Positions 18,923 to 27,627 of a stretch of 64,000 nucleotides of DNA are shown piece by piece. How positions within the stretch are numbered: position 1 is the first letter of the stretch; each line of letters starts with the position of its first letter. Location: the NCBI RefSeq assembly GCF_003020115.1, contig NZ_PYFX01000004.1:806001-870000 (forward strand), in the 5' to 3' direction. The DNA comes from Bradyrhizobium sp. MOS002. Lineage in GTDB: Bacteria; Pseudomonadota; Alphaproteobacteria; Rhizobiales; Xanthobacteraceae. The notes under the pieces are model-generated. The model saw only the letters and a list, made by a program, of their open reading frames with translations, was not told the DNA's origin and did not search any database. Both the position numbers and the translations under genes were made by a program.

Positions 18923-20293
18923 ATGGCAAGTGAAATTCTGATTGTCGATGATGAGGCCGATATTCGGGATCTCGTTGCGGGCATCCTCGAAGACGAGGGC
19001 TTCGTGACCCGGACCGCGCGCGACAGCGATACCGCACTCGCCGAGATCGCCAATCGCAGGCCGCATCTGGTCTTCCTCGACATCTGGCTGCAGGGCTCCA
19101 AGCTGGATGGCTTGCAGCTGCTGGAGCAGGTCAAGAAGGACAACCCCGATCTGCCGGTCGTGATGATCTCCGGACACGGCAACATCGAGACCGCGGTCGC
19201 CGCGATCAAGCGTGGCGCCTACGACTTCATCGAGAAGCCGTTCAAGACCGACCGGCTGATCCTGGTCGCGAACCGTGCACTGGAGAACTCGCGGCTCAAG
19301 CGCGAGGTCAAGGAGCTGAAGCAGCTCGCGCCGAGCGCAAGCTCGCTCGTCGGCCGCTCGCCCAGCATGAACCAGCTGCGCCAGACCATCGAGCGTGCGG
19401 CCAAGGCCAACAGCCGCATCCTGATCGTCGGTCCCGCCGGTGCCGGCAAGGAACTGACCGCCCGCACGTTGCACACGGCCTCGGGCCGCTCCGACGGCCC
19501 CTTCGTCGTCATCAACGCCGCTGCGATCACGCCCGAGCGGATGGAGCACGAGTTGTTCGGCATCGAGCAGTCCAACGGCGAGCACGCGCGCAAGCCCGGC
19601 GCTCTCGAAGAGGCCCATGGCGGCACGCTGTTCATCGACGAGATCGCGGACATGCCGCGCGAGACCCAGAACAAAATCTTGCGCGTGCTGGTCGAGCAGT
19701 CGTTCCAGCGCGTCGGCGGCAACGGCAAGGTGCAGGTCGATGTCCGCATCATCTCCTCCACCGCGCGCAACCTCGAAGAGGAAATCGCGGCCGGTCATTT
19801 CCGCGAGGACCTCTATCACCGACTCTCGGTGGTGCCGATCCGCGTGCCCGCGCTGTCGGAGCGGCGTGAGGACATTCCGGAATTGATCGACTACTTCATG
19901 GAGCAGATCTCGGCAGGCAGCGGCCTGCCAAAGCGGCAGATCGGCCAGGACGCGATGGCGGTGCTGCAGTCGCATGTCTGGCCGGGCAATGTGCGCCAGC
20001 TCCGCAACAACGTTGAGAGAGTCATGATTCTGGCCGCGGGCGGGCCGGAGGTCATCATCACCGCCGACATGCTGCCGCAGGACGTCGGCTCCATGGTGCC
20101 GGCGATGCCGACCAGCAACAATGGCGAGCACATCATGGGCCTGCCGCTGCGCGAAGCGCGCGAAGTGTTCGAGCGCGACTATTTGATTGCACAGATAAGC
20201 CGTTTTTCAGGAAATATTTCTCGCACGGCCGAGTTTGTTGGCATGGAACGGTCGGCGCTGCATCGGAAATTGAAGGCGCTGGGCGTCGGCTAA
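18923..20293 (+). CDS. ntrX: Response regulator NtrX
   Basis: This 456-residue NtrC-family regulator has a receiver domain with Asp53 as phospho-acceptor (FLDIWLQGSKLDG), an AAA+ domain with Walker A GPAGAGKE and Walker B LFIDEIADMP, and a Fis-type DNA-binding end (ISRTAEFVGMERSALHRKLK). The GAFTGA loop seen in NtrC is replaced (ELFGIEQSNGEHARKPGALE), as is known for alphaproteobacterial NtrX, so it should not remodel sigma-54 polymerase and instead acts at sigma-70-type promoters. It is cotranscribed with ntrY. Confidence 0.95.
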   Translation: MASEILIVDDEADIRDLVAGILEDEGFVTRTARDSDTALAEIANRRPHLVFLDIWLQGSKLDGLQLLEQVKKDNPDLPVVMISGHGNIETAVAAIKRGAYDFIEKPFKTDRLILVANRALENSRLKREVKELKQLAPSASSLVGRSPSMNQLRQTIERAAKANSRILIVGPAGAGKELTARTLHTASGRSDGPFVVINAAAITPERMEHELFGIEQSNGEHARKPGALEEAHGGTLFIDEIADMPRETQNKILRVLVEQSFQRVGGNGKVQVDVRIISSTARNLEEEIAAGHFREDLYHRLSVVPIRVPALSERREDIPELIDYFMEQISAGSGLPKRQIGQDAMAVLQSHVWPGNVRQLRNNVERVMILAAGGPEVIITADMLPQDVGSMVPAMPTSNNGEHIMGLPLREAREVFERDYLIAQISRFSGNISRTAEFVGMERSALHRKLKALGVG

Positions 20294-20531
20294 CGCCGCG
20301 ACATCGCGGGGATAGGCGAGGAAAATCATCGATTTCCGTAGTTTTTCGGAGCAATACGGCGTCGGCTGCCGCGTGAAGCGGCTTGCCTAATAAGCTTACC
20401 TGTCCTCTAATTGAACCGCTGTCCCTTCGAGGGGGATCTCATGAGGGACGGCAACCGGACGAGGACCCCGAATTTTCAAAAGAGGGCCGCAACCGGCGCA
20501 ATAAAAAGAAACTCAAAGCGAGAAAAAAACA

Positions 20532-20780
20532 ATGGCGGCAGACCGCGCACAAAACCTGCAGGACACCTTCCTCAATCACGTTCGCAAAACCAAGACGCCA
20601 CTGACGATCTTTCTGGTCAACGGAGTGAAGCTCCAGGGCATCGTGACCTGGTTCGACAATTTCTGTTTGCTGCTTCGGCGCGACGGTCACTCGCAGCTCG
20701 TCTACAAGCATGCGATCTCGACCATCATGCCGGGCGCTCCGATCCAGCTGTTCGAAGGCGGCGAGGATCAGCCGGCTTGA
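20532..20780 (+). CDS. hfq: RNA chaperone Hfq
   Basis: The 82-residue protein is a complete Hfq: [20 protein letters not shown] (Sm1 region), [13 protein letters not shown] and the Sm2 motif [10 protein letters not shown]. It forms a hexamer that pairs small RNAs with mRNAs; in rhizobia it is also needed for NifA expression. It lies between ntrX and hflX, a conserved order in alphaproteobacteria. The 238 bases upstream hold its leader, which ends with an adenine-rich GCGAGAAAAAAACA before the ATG. The translation start is unambiguous. Confidence 0.97.
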   Translation: MAADRAQNLQDTFLNHVRKTKTPLTIFLVNGVKLQGIVTWFDNFCLLLRRDGHSQLVYKHAISTIMPGAPIQLFEGGEDQPA

Positions 20781-20791
20781 GAGTGATTTGA

Positions 20792-22174
20792 TTGGAACCC
20801 CGGAATTTCGACGGGGATGCCGACCGTCCGCGGTCGGCGGGGGGTAAGCAGACGGGGCGGGTGCTTGTCATCGGTCCCTATTTGCGGGTGCGCGCAGGCA
20901 ATGCCGACGCGCAATCGGAAGCTCATGTCCTGCGTGACGCGGAGGCCCGGCTCGACGAAGCCGCCGGCCTCGCGCGCGCGATCGATCTCGTCGTTGCCGA
21001 CGCCATCATCGCGCCGATCGGCCAGATCCGCCCCGCGACCTATATCGGCAAGGGCAAGGTCGAGGAGATCGCCGCGCTCGCAAAGAGCCTCGACGTCGAG
21101 CTCGTGGTGATGGATTGCGCGCTTGCGCCAATCCAGCAGCGCAATCTCGAGAAGGAGTTGCAGGCAAAGGTGCTCGACCGCACCGGCCTCATCCTGGAAA
21201 TCTTCGGCCGCCGCGCCAAGACCAAGGAAGGCTCGCTCCAGGTCGAGCTCGCGCATCTCAACTATCAACGTTCGCGCCTGGTGCGCTCATGGACGCATCT
21301 CGAACGCCAGCGCGGCGGCTTTGGATTCATGGGCGGTCCCGGCGAGACGCAGATCGAAGCCGACCGCCGCCTGATCCAGGAGCGCATCTCGAAGCTCGAG
21401 GGCGAGCTGAAGAAGGTGCAAGCGACGCGGCGCCTGCATCGCGCGGGACGCCAGCGCGTGCCGTACCGCGTCGTGGCGCTGGTCGGCTACACCAATGCCG
21501 GCAAGTCGACGCTGTTCAACCGCCTGACCCGCGCCGACGTGCAGGCCGCCGACATGCTGTTCGCCACGCTGGATCCGACCCTGCGCGCGCTCACCCTGCC
21601 GCATGGCGGCAAGGCGATGCTGTCGGACACCGTCGGTTTCATCTCCAATTTGCCGACGCAGCTCGTCGCCGCCTTCCGCGCCACGCTGGAAGAGGTGCTG
21701 GAGGCCGACGTCATCCTGCATGTGCGCGACATCTCGCACGACGACGCCGAGGCGCAGCAGAGCGACGTCGACGCGGTGCTGCGCCAGCTCGGCATCAATC
21801 CCGATGACTCAGGCCGCATCATCGAGGTCTGGAACAAGATCGACCGTTATGGTCCCGAACAGCGCGAAGAACTGTTGAACATCGCCGCGCGCAGGCCGGA
21901 GGATCATCCGGCGATGCTGGTGTCCGCCGTGTCGGGCGAGGGTGTCGACGCACTGCTCGCCGCGATCGAGGAGCGCCTCGCTGCCAAGCGCCACACGCTC
22001 GATCTCTCCATCGATGCCTCCGACGGCGCCGGCATCAGCTGGCTGCATCGGAATTCCGAGGTGCTGGCGAAAGAACTGCACGATGGCCGTTTTGATATGA
22101 CGGTACGGGTGGACGAGACCAAGCGGGATATCGTGGTGAACCGGTTTGACGCCGTGCCGCGACTGTCCGCGTAG
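20792..22174 (+). CDS. hflX: Ribosome-associated GTPase HflX
   Basis: This 460-residue GTPase starts with TTG at 20792, 11 bases after hfq; homology begins soon after at GRVLVIGPYL. Residues 1 to about 200 are the HflX N-terminal domain (ATYIGKGKVEEIAAL, GFGFMGGPGETQIEADRR), followed by a coiled coil and the G domain: G1 GYTNAGKST, G3 DTVGFISNLP, G4 NKID and G5 SAVSGEG. HflX splits stalled or stored ribosomes under stress. The hfq-hflX pairing is conserved, and cotranscription is likely given the short spacing. Confidence 0.96.
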   Translation: MEPRNFDGDADRPRSAGGKQTGRVLVIGPYLRVRAGNADAQSEAHVLRDAEARLDEAAGLARAIDLVVADAIIAPIGQIRPATYIGKGKVEEIAALAKSLDVELVVMDCALAPIQQRNLEKELQAKVLDRTGLILEIFGRRAKTKEGSLQVELAHLNYQRSRLVRSWTHLERQRGGFGFMGGPGETQIEADRRLIQERISKLEGELKKVQATRRLHRAGRQRVPYRVVALVGYTNAGKSTLFNRLTRADVQAADMLFATLDPTLRALTLPHGGKAMLSDTVGFISNLPTQLVAAFRATLEEVLEADVILHVRDISHDDAEAQQSDVDAVLRQLGINPDDSGRIIEVWNKIDRYGPEQREELLNIAARRPEDHPAMLVSAVSGEGVDALLAAIEERLAAKRHTLDLSIDASDGAGISWLHRNSEVLAKELHDGRFDMTVRVDETKRDIVVNRFDAVPRLSA

Positions 22175-22181
22175 TTGGTGT

Positions 22182-22315
22182 CGTCCCGGCGAAGGCCGGG
22201 ACCCATACCGCGTGATCCATCGAGGCAGGGCGGTCGTCGTACCCACGAACACTTTCACTCCAAGTCTTCGCCAAACTCCTCGCTGTGGTTATGGGTCCCG
22301 GCCTTCGCCGGGACG
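22182..22315. repeat. Paired-hairpin intergenic repeat between hflX and mazG
   Basis: A perfect 26-base inverted repeat has its left arm at 22182-22207 (CGTCCCGGCGAAGGCCGGGA, then CCCATA) and its right arm at 22290-22315. Each arm also folds on itself (GTCCCGGC with GCCGGGAC), giving a pair of hairpins or one long stem. It fills the gap between two convergent genes and could act as a bidirectional terminator. This type of palindrome recurs in Bradyrhizobium genomes in my recollection. Confidence 0.75.
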
Positions 22316-22324
22316 ACGGCGGCG

Positions 22325-23179
22325 TCAGCGGCGGGTTTGCTGGCGTCCGTCTGGTGCCGACTTTGACTCGCCCTTCGCCTCATTCCACAACGCGTCCATC
22401 TCCGCGAGCGACGCTTGCTCCAGCGTCCGTCCCTGCGCCTCCAGCGCCCGCTCGATGAACGCAAACCGCCGCTCGAACTTCGCGTTGGTCGCGCGGAGCG
22501 CGGCTTCTGGATCGGCATCGACATGGCGGGCGAGGTTGACCAGAGCGAACATCAGGTCGCCGGTCTCTTCCGCCAGGCCCTCGCTGTCGTTGCGGTCGAG
22601 GGCGGCCTCGATCTCGTCGGCTTCCTCGCGGATTTTCGCCAGCACCGCGCGCGGATCGTTCCAGTCGAAGCCGACAGTGGAGGCCTTGCGCTGCAGCTCC
22701 ATGGCGCGCGTCAGTGCGGGCTGGCCGGCCTTCACGCCTGACAGCAGCGATTTGTGCAACGGCGCCTCCTGCGGCGGCCGGCGCGCGGCGCGCTCGGCTT
22801 TCTCCTCGGCCTTGATCCGATCCCAGACTTCCTTGACATGAGAGGAGGCGAGATTGCCGTCCTTGTCGGCGAAGACGTGAGGATGGCGCCGGATCATCTT
22901 GCGGGTGATGGCCTCGACGACATCGCCAAAAGCGAAAGCCTTCTGCTCCTCGGCCATCTGGGCGTGGAACACCACCTGCAACAGGAGGTCGCCGAGCTCC
23001 TCGCAGAGGTCGTCGAGATCGCCGCGGCTGATGGCCTCGACCACCTCATAGGCTTCCTCGATCGTATAGGGCGCGATGGTCGCAAAATTCTGCTCGAGGT
23101 CCCAGGGACAGCCGGTCACCGGCGTGCGCAGCGCCGCCATGATCTCGATCAGGCGGGAAATGTCGCGGGAAGGGGTCAT
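22325..23179 (-). CDS. mazG: Nucleoside triphosphate pyrophosphohydrolase MazG
   Basis: The 284-residue protein has two MazG domains: residues 1-115 with [22 protein letters not shown] and the [15 protein letters not shown] helix carrying the Mg-binding EExxD/E pattern, and about 165-260 with [13 protein letters not shown] and [16 protein letters not shown]. It hydrolyses NTPs and (d)NTP damage products to monophosphates. The start at 23179 ([14 protein letters not shown]) was chosen over longer frames because family homology begins there. It converges with hflX and diverges from queC, leaving 139 bases for both promoters. Confidence 0.93.
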   Translation of the reverse strand: MTPSRDISRLIEIMAALRTPVTGCPWDLEQNFATIAPYTIEEAYEVVEAISRGDLDDLCEELGDLLLQVVFHAQMAEEQKAFAFGDVVEAITRKMIRRHPHVFADKDGNLASSHVKEVWDRIKAEEKAERAARRPPQEAPLHKSLLSGVKAGQPALTRAMELQRKASTVGFDWNDPRAVLAKIREEADEIEAALDRNDSEGLAEETGDLMFALVNLARHVDADPEAALRATNAKFERRFAFIERALEAQGRTLEQASLAEMDALWNEAKGESKSAPDGRQQTRR

Positions 23180-23318
23180 TGCGGGGCAGTCTCCTGGCTC
23201 CCAAGTCTTATGCCAAAAGCGAGCTCCCGTTCCCAGCGCAGTGCGGCGGAACAGGGTGATTTCCACCGATTGGCGGGCCAGATTGGCGAGCCGCGTGCGC
23301 AGTGCTAAAGCGCGGGCC

Positions 23319-24032
23319 ATGAGTGACGCATCTTCATCCGAAACCGCCTTGGTGCTGTTTTCCGGCGGCCAGGATTCCACCACCTGCCTCGCCTGGGCGC
23401 TGAACCGTTTTACGCGCGTGGAAACGCTGGGGTTCGATTACGGCCAGCGCCACGCCATCGAGCTTGCCTGCCGCGACCGGCTGTTCGAGGGCATCAAGGG
23501 CCTGCGCACGGATTGGGCTTCCAGGCTCGGCGAGAGCCACACGCTGTCGATCCCGACGCTGGCGGCCGTGTCCGAGACGGCGCTGACGCGCGACGTCGCG
23601 ATCGCGATGGGCGCCGACGGCCTGCCGAACACGTTCGTGCCCGGCCGCAATCTGGTGTTTTTGACTTTCGCCGCGGCGCTGGCCTACCGGCGCGGCATCA
23701 GTCACATCGTCGGCGGCATGTGCGAGACCGACTATTCCGGTTATCCCGACTGCCGCGACGACACCATCCGCGCGATGCAGGCCGCGCTGTCGCTCGGCAT
23801 GGCCCGCAAGTTCGAGCTGCATACGCCGCTGATGTGGATCGACAAGGCCGCGACCTGGAAGCTCGCCCGTGACCTCGGTGGCGACGGGCTGGTCGATCTC
23901 ATCCGCGAGCAGTCGCACACCTGCTATCTCGGCGAACGCGGCGCGCAGCATGATTGGGGATACGGCTGCGGAGAGTGCCCGGCGTGCAGCCTGCGCGCGA
24001 AGGGGTGGCGGGAGTACGTGGCGGGACGGTGA
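23319..24032 (+). CDS. queC: 7-cyano-7-deazaguanine synthase QueC
   Basis: This 237-residue enzyme converts 7-carboxy-7-deazaguanine to preQ0 for queuosine in tRNA. The [16 protein letters not shown]-loop starts near residue 15, [12 protein letters not shown] follows, and zinc ligands are visible in the C-terminal [18 protein letters not shown] together with the upstream Cys in HTCYLGER. The start [17 protein letters not shown] is chosen by family length. No preQ1 riboswitch-like leader was recognised upstream. It is a single gene divergent from mazG. Confidence 0.95.
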   Translation: MSDASSSETALVLFSGGQDSTTCLAWALNRFTRVETLGFDYGQRHAIELACRDRLFEGIKGLRTDWASRLGESHTLSIPTLAAVSETALTRDVAIAMGADGLPNTFVPGRNLVFLTFAAALAYRRGISHIVGGMCETDYSGYPDCRDDTIRAMQAALSLGMARKFELHTPLMWIDKAATWKLARDLGGDGLVDLIREQSHTCYLGERGAQHDWGYGCGECPACSLRAKGWREYVAGR

Positions 24033-24047
24033 GGCCACACATGCGGT

Positions 24048-24145
24048 GTCATCACCCGCGAAAACGGGTGATCCAGTACTCCGAGACGATCGTGATAATC
24101 GCGAGGCCGCGGCGTACTGCATTCCCCGCCTTCGCGGGGAATGAC
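24048..24145. repeat. Double-hairpin intergenic repeat after queC
   Basis: Two hairpins, ATCACCCG/CGGGTGAT (24051-24058 with 24065-24072) and ATTCCCCGC/GCGGGGAAT (24121-24129 with 24134-24142), are themselves imperfect reverse complements of each other over about 32 bases, with GTCAT and ATGAC at the outer ends. The architecture is the same as the element at 22182-22315 but with different sequence. It lies between convergent queC and the nitrile hydratase operon. Confidence 0.7.
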
Positions 24146-24190
24146 GGTGTTGGTTGGGGCGAGAATGTACCCAGGCAACACGCAAAGCGA

Positions 24191-24574
24191 CTACGGCACA
24201 AAATCCTCCGGCCGCAGCTCGATCGGCTTGCCGTGCGGCGTGCGATCGGCCGCATGGTCCCAGGCGTCGCGGTAGCGATGTAGCGTCTCCGCCGAGGCGA
24301 CGCCCTTGCGCGCGACGAGGCCCTCCAGCGTGGCGAGCCAATGGAGATAGTAGGTCTCGCCCGTATCGGGATCGCCGGCCGCCTGCGCGCGCTTGATCTC
24401 GGAGGCCAGGGCTGCGGCCCATTCGGGCCAGGTGAACACGCCGCGCTCGTGCAGGGTCAGCGCCATCGCGAAGGCGTGCGCCTCCCAGGGCGCACGGAAC
24501 ACCGGGCCGTCATCGTCGCGTGGAATGCTTGGGATCGCGACCGTCGCGGCAGCAGCAGCCGTGCTGCTCATCAC
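24191..24574 (-). CDS. Nitrile hydratase accessory/activator protein
   Basis: This 127-residue protein belongs to the small beta-subunit-like activators (P14K type) that deliver or exchange the metal-loaded alpha subunit in cobalt nitrile hydratases. Visible family text includes GPVFRAPWEAHAFAMALTLHE, FTWPEWAAALASEIKRAQ and YYLHWLATLEGLVARKG. Its ATG overlaps the beta subunit stop (ATGA), so it is translationally coupled as the third gene. This order, alpha-beta-activator, is the usual one for cobalt enzymes. Confidence 0.9.
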   Translation of the reverse strand: MMSSTAAAAATVAIPSIPRDDDGPVFRAPWEAHAFAMALTLHERGVFTWPEWAAALASEIKRAQAAGDPDTGETYYLHWLATLEGLVARKGVASAETLHRYRDAWDHAADRTPHGKPIELRPEDFVP

Positions 24575-25230
24575 GCCGGGTCCAGATACGGCTCGAACGC
24601 ATCGATCGAGACTTTCGAGGTCGGATCACCGTCCGCACCCCAGAGATCGCGGCCCTCGAACACCACCGTATAGAGCCATTGCGGATTCTCTCCGAGCTCC
24701 ATCGCCGCCGAATCCGGAAATACGTGGCAGCCATGGTTCAGCTCGACGATGCCGACATGGCCGCGCACGTAGCGCGGCAGGCGGGTGTGGGTCGCCGGAT
24801 GAATGTTCTTCGCACGGACCTTGTCGCCGATCTTGAATTTCGCCGGCGCCGGGGCAGGACGGGCGAACTTGCCGCGCACCATGATGCGCTCGACCTGGCC
24901 GAGATCGAACTTGCCGTGCTTGAGCGCCTTGGCCGGCTGCATCGCGTGGCCGGCGGCGACTTCCTCCCGGGTGAGATAGCCTTTCTCGATCAGCATCTCC
25001 TCAAGCCCGAGAAACCATTTCTTGTAATAGGAGCTCGAGAGATAGACGTGGGGCGGGATCATCTCGCGATAGAAGCGCGAAGTGTCGATATTGAAGGCGC
25101 CGGCGGCACCCATCGCGCGCACCATGGCGAGAACACGCGACTCCCATTCCTCGTGGAACACCGGCTCGTTCGGCTCGGGCTCAACCTTGCCGAACCCGTC
25201 CATGCCGCCCATGTCGTGCACGCCGTTCAT
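24571..25230 (-). CDS. nthB: Nitrile hydratase beta subunit
   Basis: The 219-residue protein begins [14 protein letters not shown], the hallmark start of NHase beta, with [47 protein letters not shown] and the C-terminal SH3-like [11 protein letters not shown] to [11 protein letters not shown]. It pairs with alpha to hydrate nitriles to amides in the cytoplasm. Its start overlaps the alpha stop as ATGA. The complete three-gene operon suggests use of plant- or soil-derived nitriles as nitrogen source, consistent with the host range of this genus but not proven. Confidence 0.94.
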   Translation of the reverse strand: MNGVHDMGGMDGFGKVEPEPNEPVFHEEWESRVLAMVRAMGAAGAFNIDTSRFYREMIPPHVYLSSSYYKKWFLGLEEMLIEKGYLTREEVAAGHAMQPAKALKHGKFDLGQVERIMVRGKFARPAPAPAKFKIGDKVRAKNIHPATHTRLPRYVRGHVGIVELNHGCHVFPDSAAMELGENPQWLYTVVFEGRDLWGADGDPTSKVSIDAFEPYLDPA

Positions 25231-25853
25231 GACGGCGCTCCGGGCGCCTTGGGAAAGCCCGTGCCGATCATGGAATCGCGCGTGACCAGCTCGGCGAGCT
25301 GCTCCTCGCTCCAGCCTTCGGTGCCCGCGGGGCGCATCGGCAGCACAAGAAAGCGCGTTTCGGCGGTCGAATCCCAGACCCGGATTTCAACGTCCTTTGC
25401 GACCTCCACACCGAAATCGGCGAGCACGCCGCGCGGGTCCTTCACTGCGCGGGAGCGATAGGGCGCGGCCTTGTACCAGACCGGCGGCAGCCCCAGCATT
25501 TCCCAAGGATAGCAGGAGCACAGCGTGCACACGACCATGTTGTGACGCTGCGGCGTGTTCTCGATCACCACGAGGTGGTCGCCGACGCGGCTGACATGGC
25601 CGAGCGTGCCGATCGCCTTCGAGCCGTCCTCCAGCAGCGCCTCCTTGAACGCCGGATCGCTCCAGGCCTTGGCGACGACGCGCGCGCCGTTATGGGGGCC
25701 GATCCGGGTCTCATAGGCCTGGATGATGGCGTCGAGCGCGGTCGGCTCGACATAGCCTTTTTCGGTCAGGATCGTCTCAAGCGCGCGCACGCGCAGCTCG
25801 GTCTCCGACAACTCGGAATGGTCGTGATCGTGGTGATGATGATGGTCGCTCAT
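25227..25853 (-). CDS. nthA: Nitrile hydratase alpha subunit, cobalt type
   Basis: The 208-residue catalytic subunit carries the metal-binding claw [10 protein letters not shown], with Cys109, Cys112 and Cys114. Thr in the second position of the claw marks the non-corrin cobalt form rather than the iron form (Ser). The N-terminus is [15 protein letters not shown], a natural histidine-rich tag that could store or capture metal for the claw. It is the first gene of the operon and lies 62 bases from the divergent exported-protein gene. No amidase gene is adjacent. Confidence 0.95.
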   Translation of the reverse strand: MSDHHHHHDHDHSELSETELRVRALETILTEKGYVEPTALDAIIQAYETRIGPHNGARVVAKAWSDPAFKEALLEDGSKAIGTLGHVSRVGDHLVVIENTPQRHNMVVCTLCSCYPWEMLGLPPVWYKAAPYRSRAVKDPRGVLADFGVEVAKDVEIRVWDSTAETRFLVLPMRPAGTEGWSEEQLAELVTRDSMIGTGFPKAPGAPS

Positions 25854-25915
25854 GGGGCGAAGATAGTCCCAGAATCCGGGCGTTGTCGAGGCGAAGACTC
25901 TGCTAACGTCGCACC

Positions 25916-26674
25916 ATGGGCTGGGCTGTACGAACCGGAATAACCGCCGCAATCGCGGCTCTGGGCGCATTCGCGGGGCAGGATGCGCGCGCCGCGAATG
26001 GCGCCTATGCGGTCGATGCCGCCGACATTTCCGAGGTCGGCTCCTGCAAGGTGGAAAGCTGGCTGTCGGCGGCTTCAAACACGGATTTCTCCGCGGTCGC
26101 CAATCCCTCGTGTGTCGTCGACCCCTTCAGGCCGATCGAGCTGAGCCTGCAGACCATCCGGGCGCGGAGCGATGGCGACTGGAGCACAACGGTTGCGCCG
26201 AAAGCCAAGACGAATTTCGTCCCGACGGGAATAGGCCGGTGGGGATTGTCGGCATATGGCGGCGGATCGTTCGACGCGGCGACCGGCGATGCCCTGTCCG
26301 CCTTTGTCGTCATCCCCGCGACCTTCCGCCTGTCGGAGACCATGCGCATCAACGTCAATGGCGGCTGGCTCTGGGATCGCACGGTGGATCGCCATTACCT
26401 GACCTACGGCATCGGCTTCGACTGGAAATTCACCGACACCCTCCAATGGACGATCGAGGCGTACGGGCAGGCTGGCGCCTCCGAGGTCGCGAGCGAGGTG
26501 CAGCCGCGCTTCCAGACCGGCGTGCGCTACCGGCCGAACGAGATCTTTTCCATCGACGTGATCTACGGCCGCAACATCACCGGCGAAAACGCCAACTGGA
26601 TCACCATCGGTACCACGTACCGATTTCCTGTCCCCGAGGCGCAGCCCGAGCATCGCCGCACCGGTCATCTCTAG
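25916..26674 (+). CDS. Exported protein of unknown function
   Basis: This 252-residue protein has a signal peptide (about 1-26, ending DARAAN) and then strand-rich sequence with repeated aromatic-glycine segments ([70 protein letters not shown]). This pattern suggests an outer-membrane or periplasmic beta-barrel-like protein. Two cysteines (GSCKVESW and NPSCVVDP) could form a disulfide. It is not assigned to a named family. It is divergent from nthA and precedes an enoyl-CoA hydratase gene by 31 bases. Confidence 0.75.
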   Translation: MGWAVRTGITAAIAALGAFAGQDARAANGAYAVDAADISEVGSCKVESWLSAASNTDFSAVANPSCVVDPFRPIELSLQTIRARSDGDWSTTVAPKAKTNFVPTGIGRWGLSAYGGGSFDAATGDALSAFVVIPATFRLSETMRINVNGGWLWDRTVDRHYLTYGIGFDWKFTDTLQWTIEAYGQAGASEVASEVQPRFQTGVRYRPNEIFSIDVIYGRNITGENANWITIGTTYRFPVPEAQPEHRRTGHL

Positions 26675-26705
26675 CGGCAAGAACAACAAGAACTGGGAGA
26701 TTGCG

Positions 26706-27512
26706 TTGACTGACTTTGTCAAAATCGAGAAAGGCCTCGGGCCGGAGGGACGGATCGCGGTGGTGCGGTTCGACCGCGGCGACGGCATCAACGCGTTGTC
26801 GCCGGAGGCGCTGCGCCAGCTCACCGCGGCCGCGCGCAGTTTTGAGGATGATTCCGCAACCTCTGTCGTGGTGCTGACAGGCAGCGCGGCTGCGTTCAGC
26901 GCCGGCTTCGACCTCAAGGATGCCGAAGGGCGCTCGCGCAAGGACATGGATCTCGGCACGCTGCGGCGGCATCTCAAGCTCGGGCCGCGCCTGACCCACG
27001 CTTGGCAGGAGATGGAGCAGATCACGATCGCCGCCATCGAGGGCTTTTGCGTCGGCGGCGGCGTCGCGCTGGCCGTCGCGCTCGACTTCCGCGTCATGGG
27101 ACGCGATGCCCATCTTCGCGTGCCCGAGATTGGGCTCGGCATGAACATGAGCTGGCAGAGCATTCCGCGCATACTGCATCTGATCGGCCCGGCTCGCACC
27201 AAGCAGGCGGTGATCCTTGCCGATCAGCGCATCAGCGCGGATGAGGCCTATGAGTGGGGCCTGGTCGAACAGGTGGTCGATCCCGGTCATGCGTTCGATG
27301 CCGCGATGGAGCTTGCGCGCAAGGTGGCAGCGCAGCCGCCGCTCTCCGTTGCCATGACGAAACTCACGGTCAACCGGCTGGCGCATGCGCTGGATAATCT
27401 CGCCAGCCACATGGACGTCGACCAGTTCGCCCTGGCAAGCCTCAGCGAGGACCACAAGGAGGGCGTCGAAGCGTTCCTGACGCGACGCAAACCGAAGTTC
27501 AGAGGGCGGTAG
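26706..27512 (+). CDS. Enoyl-CoA hydratase/isomerase family protein
   Basis: This 268-residue crotonase-fold protein starts with TTG at 26706 after a GGGAGA ribosome-binding stretch. The oxyanion-hole segments AAFSAGFDLKDAEG and IEGFCVGGGVALAVALDFRV are clear, and the catalytic Glu position reads RVPEIGLGMNMSW. The substrate CoA ester cannot be read from sequence; neighbours give no acyl-CoA dehydrogenase or thiolase partner. It may be cotranscribed with the exported-protein gene upstream. Confidence 0.88.
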   Translation: MTDFVKIEKGLGPEGRIAVVRFDRGDGINALSPEALRQLTAAARSFEDDSATSVVVLTGSAAAFSAGFDLKDAEGRSRKDMDLGTLRRHLKLGPRLTHAWQEMEQITIAAIEGFCVGGGVALAVALDFRVMGRDAHLRVPEIGLGMNMSWQSIPRILHLIGPARTKQAVILADQRISADEAYEWGLVEQVVDPGHAFDAAMELARKVAAQPPLSVAMTKLTVNRLAHALDNLASHMDVDQFALASLSEDHKEGVEAFLTRRKPKFRGR

Positions 27513-27627
27513 AAGCCGGCTCGGGCCATTGATTGCGCCGCGGACAGTCCGTATACGCCGCGCTGGGACAAAATAGGCCCGATCAACGGGCCGGCAGACT
27601 ATAACGACGATCGAGGGGGGAGGGCCC

